Positions 22,069 through 31,355 of a stretch of DNA of 42,503 bases are shown piece by piece (position 1 is the stretch's first letter; every line of letters starts with the position of its first letter). This DNA is from a virus. The translations under genes and the position numbers were made by a program. The notes under the pieces were generated by a model. It was not told the DNA's origin, did not search any database, and saw nothing but the letters and a program-made list of their open reading frames with translations. The stretch covers positions 1-42,503 of the IMG/VR virus record IMGVR_UViG_3300025645_000146; one strand, written 5' to 3'.

Positions 22069-22304
22069 TGTTTAAAAAACTTATGTCGAGTAACAAGGAC
22101 GTGCCGCAAGCCTACAAACCAGTTATAGAAGCTCCAGAGGTCGTAGAGCTTTTTAGCCGTTTAACCTTGCATCATCAAACCGCATTACTCAGGCTTATAT
22201 CAAGGAACCTAGAAATCGAAATCGATGGAGAATCCACAATGGGTTACGAAATGGATTACGAGGTGGTAGGTGCTATGATAAAAGCTACAGAAGCTACTGA
22301 CTAA
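22068..22304 (+). CDS. Small hypothetical protein coupled to the regulator
   Basis: 78 aa helical protein (VIEAPEVVELFSRLTLHHQT, TALLRLISRNLEIEIDGE). The start overlaps the regulator stop (TAATG), so the two are co-translated. It ends by sharing a CTAA tetranucleotide with the convergent HNH gene. No family recognised; a partner or antagonist of the regulator is possible from position only. Confidence 0.74.
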   Translation: MFKKLMSSNKDVPQAYKPVIEAPEVVELFSRLTLHHQTALLRLISRNLEIEIDGESTMGYEMDYEVVGAMIKATEATD

Positions 22305-22552
22305 GCTTTAGATTTCCTCGCCGTTTTTGTTCTTGCAAAAGAGCGATTCTTACTTCTATGCACGGTCCTCAAGTTACTCTTCTTATTATTCAGCGGGTTG
22401 CCATCAACATGATGTATGTCCAGATTATCCCCTTTCTTGACCTTGCCCGAAGCTAACGCTTCTCTTCTAACTTTGTTACGAGAAGATCTCTTCTTTATTT
22501 GTGCGGGTTTGCTGTGATAGTTAGCGTACTCTTTGGCGTAGTTCCTAGCCAT
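22301..22552 (-). CDS. HNH endonuclease
   Basis: 83 aa. The HNH core is DIHHVDGNPLNNKKSNLRTV (about 45-64): His-His, Asn and a C-terminal segment in which His is replaced by Asn/Arg-type residues, as in small phage HNH proteins. A basic N-terminus (KKRSSRNKVRREAL) would bind DNA. It may aid packaging, as HNH proteins near terminase genes do, or be a homing-type nuclease. Its ATG overlaps the stop of the 835-aa virion gene (TAATG). Confidence 0.85.
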   Translation of the reverse strand: MARNYAKEYANYHSKPAQIKKRSSRNKVRREALASGKVKKGDNLDIHHVDGNPLNNKKSNLRTVHRSKNRSFARTKTARKSKA

Positions 22553-25059
22553 TAGGTCAAGCTTGCGATACCTTGTTGCCTCATAGCGATCTCTCTATCT
22601 CTCTCGTCAGGCAAGAGCGTAGGTGAGGCCGCCATAGCTGGGTCTGTCGCCCCAAAAGCGTTACCGCTTACATTTGGCATTTGAAAGTTGTCTATCGACT
22701 GTGCCAGCTGTGTATTTTCAGGCATAAGTTTGTCAGATACTTCTGCTGTAGAGACTTCTCTAAAGTTTAATTCATTCTCTAAAGGTCCAATTAAAGGTTG
22801 AGCGTTGCCACGAACAGAGGCTGACTGATGCGATTCTATTGGCTCAACCGTTTGCTCCCTCATGCCTTCCATGGTTGCTTGTATTTCTTCTCTTATGGCG
22901 GGATTAAGTTCGGCTATTTTGCCCAACCTTATAATATGCTGGCCCATAGACATAGGGTCAAACGCTTGTATTTCTACAGCTTTAGAAAGCCAATTAACAT
23001 AACTAGAATTGGTCATTAATTTAGCGCCAAGATAAGGATATGCCAGTGTAGATAAACCAAAATCAAAAGCACCAGCACCAACCCCAATAGCTTGACCAAA
23101 ACTTTCCATACCCGGCAAAACTTGTGCAGCTGTAAACAAAAAGGCATTTCTTTTTCCTGTTCCAGATGGGTTTGCTTGAGCTTTTATAGTTTTTGCTACT
23201 CTATCAGATACAGTTTTAAGATTGTTAAGAGCTGGTGCAAGGTCTTTATATTTACCACCAGCAAAAAAAGCTTCTATAGCTTCTTGAGATAGATTATTAA
23301 AGTTACGAGCAAAAACCTGTGGATCAAAGCCTTTCTCTGCTATAAATTGAGCAGCCTCCATACCTTCTTCAATGTCTGGCATACCAGCAACACTAGCATT
23401 AGGCAAGCCCATTTTACCTAGCTGATAACCAGCCAACACATCAAATTCTTCTGGTGTAAATTGATTTCTAAGTTTTCTTATTCTTTTTCCACTGTCTTTT
23501 GCACCAGAAAAAGCATAACGTAAAGCGGCCGATGTATCTGCTTCGCCTTTTTTCAAAACTTTATTAATGAAATCCATGTCACTGCCTATGGCATTGTTTT
23601 CTTTTACAATTTTGTTTATGACCTTGTAATCATCTAACAATTTAGGGTCACCCATTTTTACAGATGCGGCTTCTACCATGTCATATAAATCTTTTGTAAG
23701 ATGACCTATTAATTTTTTTACATTAGCATCTTGAGGGCCTAAAGCACCCTGACTTTCAGCAGATCTTATGCCTTTCATCGTGTCACTTCTAAATTGTTTT
23801 AAACGTGTATATGTAAGTTTGCCGCTAGCTGCATCATCAGCTACTTTTTGTGCTTGAAACAAAGCTTTATTTAAGAAATCTTTACCTGTAGCTGTTTTTG
23901 ATTCATCAATGTATTTGTTTATAAAATTAGAAGTGCTTTTGCCGTCAGAAACTATGTCGTTAGGTATTCTTGCTCCTATATCATTGTACATGCCACTAAT
24001 TTTAGCGGTGTAATCATCTCTAACTCTTTGTGTAGACTTCAACAAAGAATCAGCCGTTTCATCAAAACTTCTTATACCACCATACTCCATTGCCAGTCTT
24101 CGATTTTCTTTTTCCATTTGGTCAATAACACCGTCAGTAGCTCTACGCATTGTGATAGTAGAAGTAGGCATCATTTCTAATCCGCCCTCCAAAAAATTAG
24201 CCACAGGATTTCCTGTAACCATTCCTACCGTGGGGTTGGCTACAGCTTCTGAGGCTGGATCACCTCCTTTAGCCACAGCGTTAAAAGCATCTAAAACTTC
24301 TTTATTGGTTTTATTTAAACCATCTTTTGGAATTCTAACCTTGCCCCCAACAAATTTAGCACCCCTCCACACGCCACTCAAAACAGGACCAGCAGCAGCG
24401 TTCATTGTTCCTGTGTAAGCCATATCAGCAGCAACTTCTAAACCAGTTCTTGAGTCCTCAGTCTCGCCAAAAAAATCCAAGGCTCTTATGTAAGCTTGCC
24501 TTGCTACAGTGCTACCGACACCTTCTCCAGCAACAAATCCAGCAGTGCCTCCAGCTACAGTGCCGATTCCGGGTAGCGCTAATGTACCAGCAGAAGCTCC
24601 GCCTATAGCACCAGCTATACCACCACCTATGGCTCCAACTGTTTCTGCTATTTCTGGGCCTATGTCTGCTGTTAAATCTGCTAAAGTAAGACCGAAGAAT
24701 CTACCACCGCCGTCTTCATCAAATAAAGTTAATTGTCCCGTCTCTGGACTGGTGTAAACAAAATTACCGTCACCAAATTTGTTAGCTCCGTTTTCAGGAT
24801 CAAAGATTTCTACAGGCATTGCATCTGGGTAAAATTGTTGCAAAGTGGTTAGTCTATCTTCTTCTCTTTGTGCTGCATTAACCTGTGCTCTGATTCCTAT
24901 GGGTGCTCCTGTTTTTGTGTCTATAGAATCTGACTCATCGATTTTTGCTAAGTCGTATAGCAGAGCATCGTCATAACCAACTTTACTATCATTCTGTACA
25001 GTAGGAGTTGCAAACTCTAACAACTCGTCATCTGTTAAATCATCATAAATATTACTCAT
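22552..25059 (-). CDS. Large internal/ejection-type virion protein
   Basis: 835 aa. Acidic N-terminus (NIYDDLTDDELLEFA), then a glycine-zipper hydrophobic region at about 134-180 (AIGGGIAGAIGGASAGTLAL, GTVAGGTAGFVAGEGVG) able to enter membranes, then a long, mostly helical body to about 700. This resembles podovirus internal core proteins released into the host envelope to form a DNA channel. A sequence LPGMESFGQAIGVGAGAF near 635-655 adds another hydrophobic part. No lytic-transglycosylase motif was found. It is last in the virion operon before the HNH gene. Confidence 0.7.
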   Translation of the reverse strand: MSNIYDDLTDDELLEFATPTVQNDSKVGYDDALLYDLAKIDESDSIDTKTGAPIGIRAQVNAAQREEDRLTTLQQFYPDAMPVEIFDPENGANKFGDGNFVYTSPETGQLTLFDEDGGGRFFGLTLADLTADIGPEIAETVGAIGGGIAGAIGGASAGTLALPGIGTVAGGTAGFVAGEGVGSTVARQAYIRALDFFGETEDSRTGLEVAADMAYTGTMNAAAGPVLSGVWRGAKFVGGKVRIPKDGLNKTNKEVLDAFNAVAKGGDPASEAVANPTVGMVTGNPVANFLEGGLEMMPTSTITMRRATDGVIDQMEKENRRLAMEYGGIRSFDETADSLLKSTQRVRDDYTAKISGMYNDIGARIPNDIVSDGKSTSNFINKYIDESKTATGKDFLNKALFQAQKVADDAASGKLTYTRLKQFRSDTMKGIRSAESQGALGPQDANVKKLIGHLTKDLYDMVEAASVKMGDPKLLDDYKVINKIVKENNAIGSDMDFINKVLKKGEADTSAALRYAFSGAKDSGKRIRKLRNQFTPEEFDVLAGYQLGKMGLPNASVAGMPDIEEGMEAAQFIAEKGFDPQVFARNFNNLSQEAIEAFFAGGKYKDLAPALNNLKTVSDRVAKTIKAQANPSGTGKRNAFLFTAAQVLPGMESFGQAIGVGAGAFDFGLSTLAYPYLGAKLMTNSSYVNWLSKAVEIQAFDPMSMGQHIIRLGKIAELNPAIREEIQATMEGMREQTVEPIESHQSASVRGNAQPLIGPLENELNFREVSTAEVSDKLMPENTQLAQSIDNFQMPNVSGNAFGATDPAMAASPTLLPDERDREIAMRQQGIASLT

Positions 25060-25076
25060 ATTCTTTACTCATTTAC

Positions 25077-25730
25077 CTATTTAAAATCTGGTGGCAACAA
25101 TCCTTTTTCTATTGCTTTTTTCTTAAATTCTGCGTTTGCTCTGGCTCTTTCTTCAATTTTATCTTGTCTGTCTGAGTCTAAAATACCCTTATCAATGGCA
25201 ACTTCTGCGGCCATTTCTTTGTAGGCATTACCTCCCGCTTCTCGCATGCCAATCAACAAAGATCTTCTGGCTTCTCTTTTTTCATCGACTTGTCTCTGTT
25301 CGTTACCCACCACTGGAAAATAAGTTATCAGAGCACTTACAATTTCTTCTGGTGGTATAGCAGCACCCGATACGTCTCTTAAATGTGCCATAACCCAAGC
25401 ACGAGCAGCTTGGTCATAAGATTGCACATCCTCAGACACAAAATTTCTTAACCAAGGCATATCTGTACTTGCTTCTTTTATGTATTGTTCAAAATTACCA
25501 GTAATGCCAGTAAATTCACTGCTAAAAGTTGATAAGTCTGACTTATCCTCTATATCGTTTATTACACGATTGGCTTCATCCATTATTATCGAATAAGTGG
25601 CCTTTTTTAGTTCTGCTTCCGCAAATTGTGATTTTCCTGAATCCAATATAACATCGCCCACTTCTACGTTACTTGTTGGCTTATCATTTTCTTCAATAGA
25701 TTCGTCAAATTGGTCAAAAATATTACTCAT
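25077..25730 (-). CDS. Virion protein with VSGAAIPPEE motif
   Basis: 217 aa, helical. MSNIFDQFDE at the start resembles the N-terminus of the neighbouring 835-aa protein (MSNIYDDLTDDE). Residues 108-135 contain the motif RDVSGAAIPPEEI followed by YFPVVGNEQRQVDEKREAR, a pattern I recall in internal proteins of many podoviruses (SGAAI, then YFP-x-x-G and K-x-x-AR). The same short motif occurs in repeated form in the 745-aa protein. Likely an internal virion or ejection protein. Confidence 0.7.
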   Translation of the reverse strand: MSNIFDQFDESIEENDKPTSNVEVGDVILDSGKSQFAEAELKKATYSIIMDEANRVINDIEDKSDLSTFSSEFTGITGNFEQYIKEASTDMPWLRNFVSEDVQSYDQAARAWVMAHLRDVSGAAIPPEEIVSALITYFPVVGNEQRQVDEKREARRSLLIGMREAGGNAYKEMAAEVAIDKGILDSDRQDKIEERARANAEFKKKAIEKGLLPPDFK

Positions 25731-26492
25731 TTAAAGACCCTCTGGTAATGCACCATACTTTTCTATAAATGCACTTCTGTTTTCTTCTGTGTCATTCGTT
25801 TTTAAAAAATCTATAGCTTTTTGATTTGGTTTTTTTCTTTCGTATCTTTCAAAATCTATGGTAGATGTAGTAATAACAGGTACCACCGTACTACCACTTG
25901 TTTGATAAGAAGTTTTAGGAGCATTTATGATGTCTCTTGCTTGTTCATATTGAGGTAAAAAATCACCGTTGCTATCATACATCAAACTGTAATCTTTTTT
26001 GGAAGCCGCTATTTGTGCTTTTGTAATATAATTTCTAGCTTGGTTTTCAAGACCAGAACCAGCGAAATAATCACTTGATCCTCTAGCCTCTATTTCTGCC
26101 TCTAAAGCTTTAGTCGCCGCCAGTTGTCTATAATCAATACTCTTTTGTCTTTTATCTTGCAATTCACCGTAAGCTTTTAACACTAAACTTTGTTTCATTT
26201 GCTCTGCTTTATTACGTCTAGCTGCCTCTGCATCATTAAACATTTTAAATCCTTGAGCAAAACCGTAGCCAATAGAAGGTGCTTGGCCACTAGCAGCTTG
26301 TGCCGTCAAACCAGCAGATATGTTACTAGCCAAATCATAGATACTTGCTCTCCTAGTAGACGGAAACAAACCAGCAAGTTCTTCTGCTCTTTTTACAGCA
26401 TCATTTATATCAACATTTGCCGTGCCTTGTTCCATTTTTGCAATATCAAGATAGGCTTGCTCGATATCTATATCGCTTGTAGGTAATGCCAT
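25731..26492 (-). CDS. Hypothetical virion protein
   Basis: 253 aa, helical for about the first 170 residues (IEQAYLDIAKMEQG, AAQAASG-type Ala-rich stretch, KALEAEIEARGS), with a Thr/Val-rich linker (SGSTVVPVITTSTIDF) and a short helical end. It starts three bases after the previous gene. Position between two large internal-type proteins suggests a virion component. Family not recognised. Confidence 0.66.
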   Translation of the reverse strand: MALPTSDIDIEQAYLDIAKMEQGTANVDINDAVKRAEELAGLFPSTRRASIYDLASNISAGLTAQAASGQAPSIGYGFAQGFKMFNDAEAARRNKAEQMKQSLVLKAYGELQDKRQKSIDYRQLAATKALEAEIEARGSSDYFAGSGLENQARNYITKAQIAASKKDYSLMYDSNGDFLPQYEQARDIINAPKTSYQTSGSTVVPVITTSTIDFERYERKKPNQKAIDFLKTNDTEENRSAFIEKYGALPEGL

Positions 26493-26494
26493 TA

Positions 26495-28678
26495 CTATCT
26501 TTGTCCTTGGTTCATAAAGTTACCGATAGCTCCAAATGCTCCTAAACCAGTTGCCAAGCCAGCCTGTAAAGCAGACGGCCTTGGTGAGAACTGGGTTTGT
26601 GTTGTGAACTGACCAGCTGGTGCCATGCTTACAAACGGCGCTAATGCTTGGTACTGAGCTAGTGGGGCCTGTTGTGCTTGTAATTGGTTTCTTCTTTGTG
26701 CATCCAACACAGCTTGATCTTGTTGTTGTTGCATACTACCTTGACCCATAAGTTGATTGTAGTCAAAAGCACCAGCCTGTTGTCTAGCAGCGCCTAAGTT
26801 TTGTAAGTTACTACCTAAACCAAACTGAGCATTGGCTAAACTTTGTCCATATTGCGATTCTAAGGCACCCATATTACTAAGAGCACCAGCACCAGTCTGA
26901 GCTGCTCCAAACCTTGTACCAGCTAAACCAGCTAATGTAGATCCTAAGTTTTGTTGTGCACCGAGTTGAGCTCCAGCCAAACCAGTCAGCTGACTGCCCA
27001 AGGCTTGTTGTGCACCCAGTCTTTGGCCTGATAAACCAGCTAAACCAGAGGAAGCGAGTCGTTCTGCTTGTCTTTGCCTTGCAAACTCACCTAAACCTGT
27101 CTGTTGAGCCTCTGAGAAGCCTCTTGACCTTATTCCACCCAGAGCCTCACCTAAACCCCTCCCCAATGCTTCACGTCTCTCTCCAGCGCTTAAACGAGCT
27201 CTTGAACCAAACGCTGATTCACCACCTGTTTGTATGTCTCTAGCTCTAGCGGCCATGTCCTGTTTTTCACCCGCTTCAAATACATCGTCAATGGTTTGTT
27301 GGACCACTCGATCTTCGTAAGGATTGTAGAACTGACTGGTTAAACCTTGGTCATAAGCACCTGTAGTGCCTCTTAATAAGCCTTCTGATTCTCCTATTCT
27401 TCTACCAAATCTGTCTGTAGCACCTATACCTCTACCAGCTATGCCACCTAGTTGTGTACCGAAGTTACCAGCAGCTCCTCTTGCTATACCTTCTACACCA
27501 CCTAATTCACCTTGTAAGCCGCCAATACCACTCTGTAATGCCTGTAATCCCTGTTGTTGAAAGCCTCTACCTCTTTCTATGCCTTGGCCTATATCTGAGA
27601 CACCTTGTTGAAAAGCACCTTCTGCGCCTGACAAGAAACGATCTTGTATGCCAACATTTCTTCTAGCTAGATCCATGCCAGCTGTCTGATCTCCTGTGAA
27701 ACCAGCTCTTTGTTCTTCTACTACTCTGGGGGTGCCGTCTGGATTAAAGAAGGTTGTTTCTGCTGCTTGCATAGCGCCCGGTATGAATCCACCTTGCCCA
27801 TCTAAACCAAATAATAGTTGTTTGCTTAAAGCGTCTAATCCTGTTTCGTTTCTAACCACACTCCCAATATAAGGTTGTTCACCAAAAGCATCATAGCCAG
27901 CACCTGTGTATGGAGCTAGTTGTTCAGCTGGAGGAGTTATTGTTCCCCCTTGTGTTGGGTCAAAACCAGCACCTACTGTATCTACTGGAGCTGGTGTTGT
28001 TACTGGTTCATCCCTATCGTCTATGCCATTGCCATTGCCATCTTGAAAGTCTGCTGTTCTAAATGATGGTGGAGCTACAAGAGAATTACCTGTACGCATC
28101 CGTTCTTGGTTTTCTGGACTATAAAAATCTAAAAAATTGCCCGTTCCATAAGGGTCTTCAGGTGTTCCTACAGGTACAGATGGTGTTGTTACATCTGGTG
28201 CAGAAACTGGTGTGGTTACAGGTAGTGGTGGTGGAGTGTAAACAGGATTGGTTGCACCAGTCACTCTTTCGTATGGGTTAAAGTCTCCAGTCACAGCATT
28301 ATTACCATCGTTATACCCAGTGGTTATTGGAGCTGCTACAGGTGCAGATGGAGCTGCTACAGGTAGAGATGGAGTTGCTACAGGTAAAGATGGTGTTGGA
28401 GTAGCAACCTCTGGAATAATATTAGGTAAAGGTGTTTGTGGTGTTATACCAGCTGCTATTAAGTTAGCATTTATCTCTTCCATGTTAAGTTGTGGTATCT
28501 GTACTGTTTGACCACCCGGTAATGTAATGGTTTGCATAGGAACATTTGTATTAGGTATAGCACCAATGCCAGTGAGTTGTTTTACAGGCGTTACTTGTGG
28601 CAGAACACCCATTTGTGGTAAAGCTGGAGCGTCTCTGCCACTACTAACTCTGTCAAATAAATTATTAAAAAATGCCAT
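26495..28678 (-). CDS. Large low-complexity virion protein
   Basis: 727 aa. Residues about 85-175 are Pro/Ala/Val/Thr-rich (TPSLPVATPSLPVAAPSAP) and probably extended. Residues 213-224 read DGNGNGIDDRDE, a calcium-binding loop like those in dockerin/EF-hand repeats. Residues about 330-650 are long glycine/alanine/glutamine-rich helices with recurring L-x-G-L-A-G-x-x-L-G-A-Q-Q units, such as LGAQQALGSQLTGLAGAQ. It ends in a hydrophobic stretch (LATGLGAFGAIGNFM). It could be a long internal or tail protein that spans the host envelope. No enzyme domain seen. Confidence 0.66.
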   Translation of the reverse strand: MAFFNNLFDRVSSGRDAPALPQMGVLPQVTPVKQLTGIGAIPNTNVPMQTITLPGGQTVQIPQLNMEEINANLIAAGITPQTPLPNIIPEVATPTPSLPVATPSLPVAAPSAPVAAPITTGYNDGNNAVTGDFNPYERVTGATNPVYTPPPLPVTTPVSAPDVTTPSVPVGTPEDPYGTGNFLDFYSPENQERMRTGNSLVAPPSFRTADFQDGNGNGIDDRDEPVTTPAPVDTVGAGFDPTQGGTITPPAEQLAPYTGAGYDAFGEQPYIGSVVRNETGLDALSKQLLFGLDGQGGFIPGAMQAAETTFFNPDGTPRVVEEQRAGFTGDQTAGMDLARRNVGIQDRFLSGAEGAFQQGVSDIGQGIERGRGFQQQGLQALQSGIGGLQGELGGVEGIARGAAGNFGTQLGGIAGRGIGATDRFGRRIGESEGLLRGTTGAYDQGLTSQFYNPYEDRVVQQTIDDVFEAGEKQDMAARARDIQTGGESAFGSRARLSAGERREALGRGLGEALGGIRSRGFSEAQQTGLGEFARQRQAERLASSGLAGLSGQRLGAQQALGSQLTGLAGAQLGAQQNLGSTLAGLAGTRFGAAQTGAGALSNMGALESQYGQSLANAQFGLGSNLQNLGAARQQAGAFDYNQLMGQGSMQQQQDQAVLDAQRRNQLQAQQAPLAQYQALAPFVSMAPAGQFTTQTQFSPRPSALQAGLATGLGAFGAIGNFMNQGQR

Positions 28679-28687
28679 ATTACTTCT

Positions 28688-30925
28688 TTAAGCTGGTCCT
28701 GTACGACTGCTAAAAGCCTCCATTAGTTGATACATAGTTTCGGTACCAGCATCTCTGCTAGGCTTACCGCTTGGAGTGAGCGTCACTATGCCACTATCAT
28801 TGGTCATTTTGTATGAACCAGCGCCTCTTACAGCCTGTCCTGTCATAACAAACTCACCGTCAGATAACATAGCGGGTATATCATCACTGGTTTCTGTACC
28901 TTCGCCGTTAATCTGTCCGTTCATTCTGTTGAAATCTTCCATGGCTACATTGCCGCCTTCGGCGTAAGCCATTGGCATAACATAACCACCCATGTTGTAA
29001 CCCATTCTATCCACAACTTCTGGCGCTACTTTTCTTAGTGCTGCAATGCCGGGTCCACCTTCTTTAAAATTCTGTACAGTTCCGCCATACATCATCGGTT
29101 GTGGATCTTCATTGTTAAAAGCTTGAGATAGTCTTTGTCCACCGCTTAACTGTGGAAATGTATTGGCGGGTAATAAACCAAACTCGACAGGGTTTGGTGC
29201 TTGTTGGCCCATCTGCCTAGCTATTTCTGCTTGTAGGTTATATCTACCAGTAGCATCCATTGCGACTACAGGAGACAAAGATACACCTTTCTGATCTTTG
29301 GCTTCGTCATAAGCAAGCTTACCTAGCTTGCCAGCTATACCACCCGCTAAAGCCATGCCAGCTAAACCGCCAAGACCACCTATGCCACCACCTTGTCCAC
29401 CTTGTCCACCAGTCATGCCACCATAAAAATCACTTAAACCACTTTGACCACCTAAACCTATTGCATCACCAATAGATTTGATACCTTGTGGTGTTTGTCC
29501 TCCAAAGAAACCACCCGCTGTAGGTTTTGGAGCGTAGCCAGAAAACTGCAAATCTTTCATAATGTCTGCATCAGACATTCCTTCTGCTCTTAATCTTTCT
29601 ACTCTAGTAGCAGCACCCGGAACCGAATTTGCAATATCATCAACGCTTTGTTGTGGTTGTCCTCCACCCATACCAAAAGTTTGGCCAAGATTACCCAACA
29701 AACCTACCTCGTCTTGCCCCGGCAATAAATATTCTTTGGCACGACCAAAGATACTGCCACCAGACATTTCTCCAGTCTTTGGATTAAAGTCTGGTGCTTT
29801 AGTTATGTTGTCTAAAAAATTCATATTATCTGCACCTTTAGTAAAATATTCTTTTGTTCTGGCAAAAATATTACCAGATGGTTGTGTTCCCGCAGCTATA
29901 CTGGCTTTAGCTCCAGCTGCTGCTTTATTAGCACCCGCCCATTGAGCTGCTGCTTGTATAGGACTGATATTGCCTTTGGCTACGTCATAAGCTGTGTAAC
30001 CTTTTGTAGCTATGGTAGCTGGTATTTGCCAAGGGCCGGGTATAACCGAAGCTACCTGTGCTATAACCCTACCTTTCTTTTTAATTGATTTAGCCGTTTT
30101 CTTTAACCAACCGTGTTGTTCTTGGCCTGTAACTGGGTTTCTTAAATTTGCTATACCCTGACCGAATACAATAGTTTCTGGGTCTATACCCGATTTCATT
30201 GCTTCATCTTCGATTAAAGACTCTATTTGTGGAGTAACCAGTTCTCTTGATAAATTTATATCGCCCGTTCTGACGTGTGCGATCATGTCGTCTTCGCCAC
30301 CAGTTAAAGCTAATTGATTCATCAAATCGTTATAAGGTGCTTGGCCTTGTATGATAGTTGATTGAATCGCCTCATCTATTTCTTCTAGCTCTTCTGGGTC
30401 GTTAGTGCCTTGCTTTTGCATCATTAAAGCATTTATTGCTGCATTGAGCTCTTCTGGTGACATGGTTTTTTCAACGGCCTGTCTGGCTACGTCTAATTCT
30501 GTGTTACCTTGCATGGGCATCATAGCTCTATTTAATTCACCTTCTGTAAATTGTGCGCCGGTTCTCGGCCTCATAAATTCACCGATTTCTTGTTCAGTGA
30601 GCATTGCCCCAGTTTGTCCACGCAAACCACCCATAGGTATCTCTGGATTAAGGCCTTGACTAAGCCTTTCGATTTCTTGTCTTAGCTCATCTTCTGATAT
30701 AGCAGCACCTGAAACCTGTCTAAGATTTTGTAATGCTTGCGTTCTAATTTCTTCTGGTGGCATAGCTGCACCTGATACGTTACCTATAGCAGCCATTTCT
30801 CTAGGATTTACATAAGGATTTCCAGCTAAACCTTGTAAGGCCGCAGAAGCACCAGCACCTAAACCAGTAGTAGCTCCACTTAAAGTAGAACTCATATCTT
30901 TTAACATTTCTCTCATTCCCGCCAT
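28688..30925 (-). CDS. Large virion protein with repeated SGAA motifs
   Basis: 745 aa. After a Gly/Ala-rich N-terminus come repeated short motifs: VSGAAMPPEE (50-59), VSGAAISEDE (71-80), QTGAMLTEQE (104-113), RTGAQFTEGE (121-130) and a looser EKTMSPEEL (152-160). The middle has Gly-rich and hydrophobic tracts (GGIGGLGGLAGMALAGGIAG). Near the end GYVMPMAYAEGGNVAMEDF is followed by TETSDDIPAMLSDGEFVMT and AVRGAGSY, a signature common in marine podovirus and siphovirus structural proteins. Likely an internal or tail-associated virion protein. Confidence 0.7.
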   Translation of the reverse strand: MAGMREMLKDMSSTLSGATTGLGAGASAALQGLAGNPYVNPREMAAIGNVSGAAMPPEEIRTQALQNLRQVSGAAISEDELRQEIERLSQGLNPEIPMGGLRGQTGAMLTEQEIGEFMRPRTGAQFTEGELNRAMMPMQGNTELDVARQAVEKTMSPEELNAAINALMMQKQGTNDPEELEEIDEAIQSTIIQGQAPYNDLMNQLALTGGEDDMIAHVRTGDINLSRELVTPQIESLIEDEAMKSGIDPETIVFGQGIANLRNPVTGQEQHGWLKKTAKSIKKKGRVIAQVASVIPGPWQIPATIATKGYTAYDVAKGNISPIQAAAQWAGANKAAAGAKASIAAGTQPSGNIFARTKEYFTKGADNMNFLDNITKAPDFNPKTGEMSGGSIFGRAKEYLLPGQDEVGLLGNLGQTFGMGGGQPQQSVDDIANSVPGAATRVERLRAEGMSDADIMKDLQFSGYAPKPTAGGFFGGQTPQGIKSIGDAIGLGGQSGLSDFYGGMTGGQGGQGGGIGGLGGLAGMALAGGIAGKLGKLAYDEAKDQKGVSLSPVVAMDATGRYNLQAEIARQMGQQAPNPVEFGLLPANTFPQLSGGQRLSQAFNNEDPQPMMYGGTVQNFKEGGPGIAALRKVAPEVVDRMGYNMGGYVMPMAYAEGGNVAMEDFNRMNGQINGEGTETSDDIPAMLSDGEFVMTGQAVRGAGSYKMTNDSGIVTLTPSGKPSRDAGTETMYQLMEAFSSRTGPA

Positions 30926-30986
30926 ATTCTTAACCTATTGTGTTCATACTATCACTTCACTTATTGTAGCACCAAGTTCCGTAATG

Positions 30987-31355
30987 TCATGTATACCATT
31001 GCTCCAAATCCCAGCCATAGACTGGACCCGTTATGTTTACTGTAACATTGCCATCTAAGGTTACGGTTACAGCTCCTACAGAAGCTTTCGCTTCTAAACC
31101 AAATTGTGGACCTACTGTTAGATTTACCCACTCGTCACCATCATATACTTGCAACTCTTCTGTTGTGGTGTTCCATATAACGTCACCAGCAGTAAAAGAA
31201 CTAGAATTACGTTCAACGTCTGTATATTGAGGAGTAGCAGTAGTGTCAAAACGACCTAGATTCAACTCCATGATACGAACCAAGCGATTGAATGTATCTA
31301 TAGATACCATTTCGCCTTGAGCTATGGGCAGTCTGGTTTCTAGTAGCTTGCCCAC
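30987..31355 (-). CDS. Small tail/head virion protein with beta-repeat end
   Basis: 122 aa. Helical start (GEMVSIDTFNRLVRIMELNL), then a beta domain (FTAGDVIWNTTTEELQVYDG) and a final repeat-like EAKASVGAVTVTLDGNVTVN that matches the unit of the 181-aa repeat protein (4311-4856). It starts at the stop of the tail-hub gene (31355). Probably a virion component attached to the hub. Confidence 0.72.
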   Translation of the reverse strand: MGKLLETRLPIAQGEMVSIDTFNRLVRIMELNLGRFDTTATPQYTDVERNSSSFTAGDVIWNTTTEELQVYDGDEWVNLTVGPQFGLEAKASVGAVTVTLDGNVTVNITGPVYGWDLEQWYT

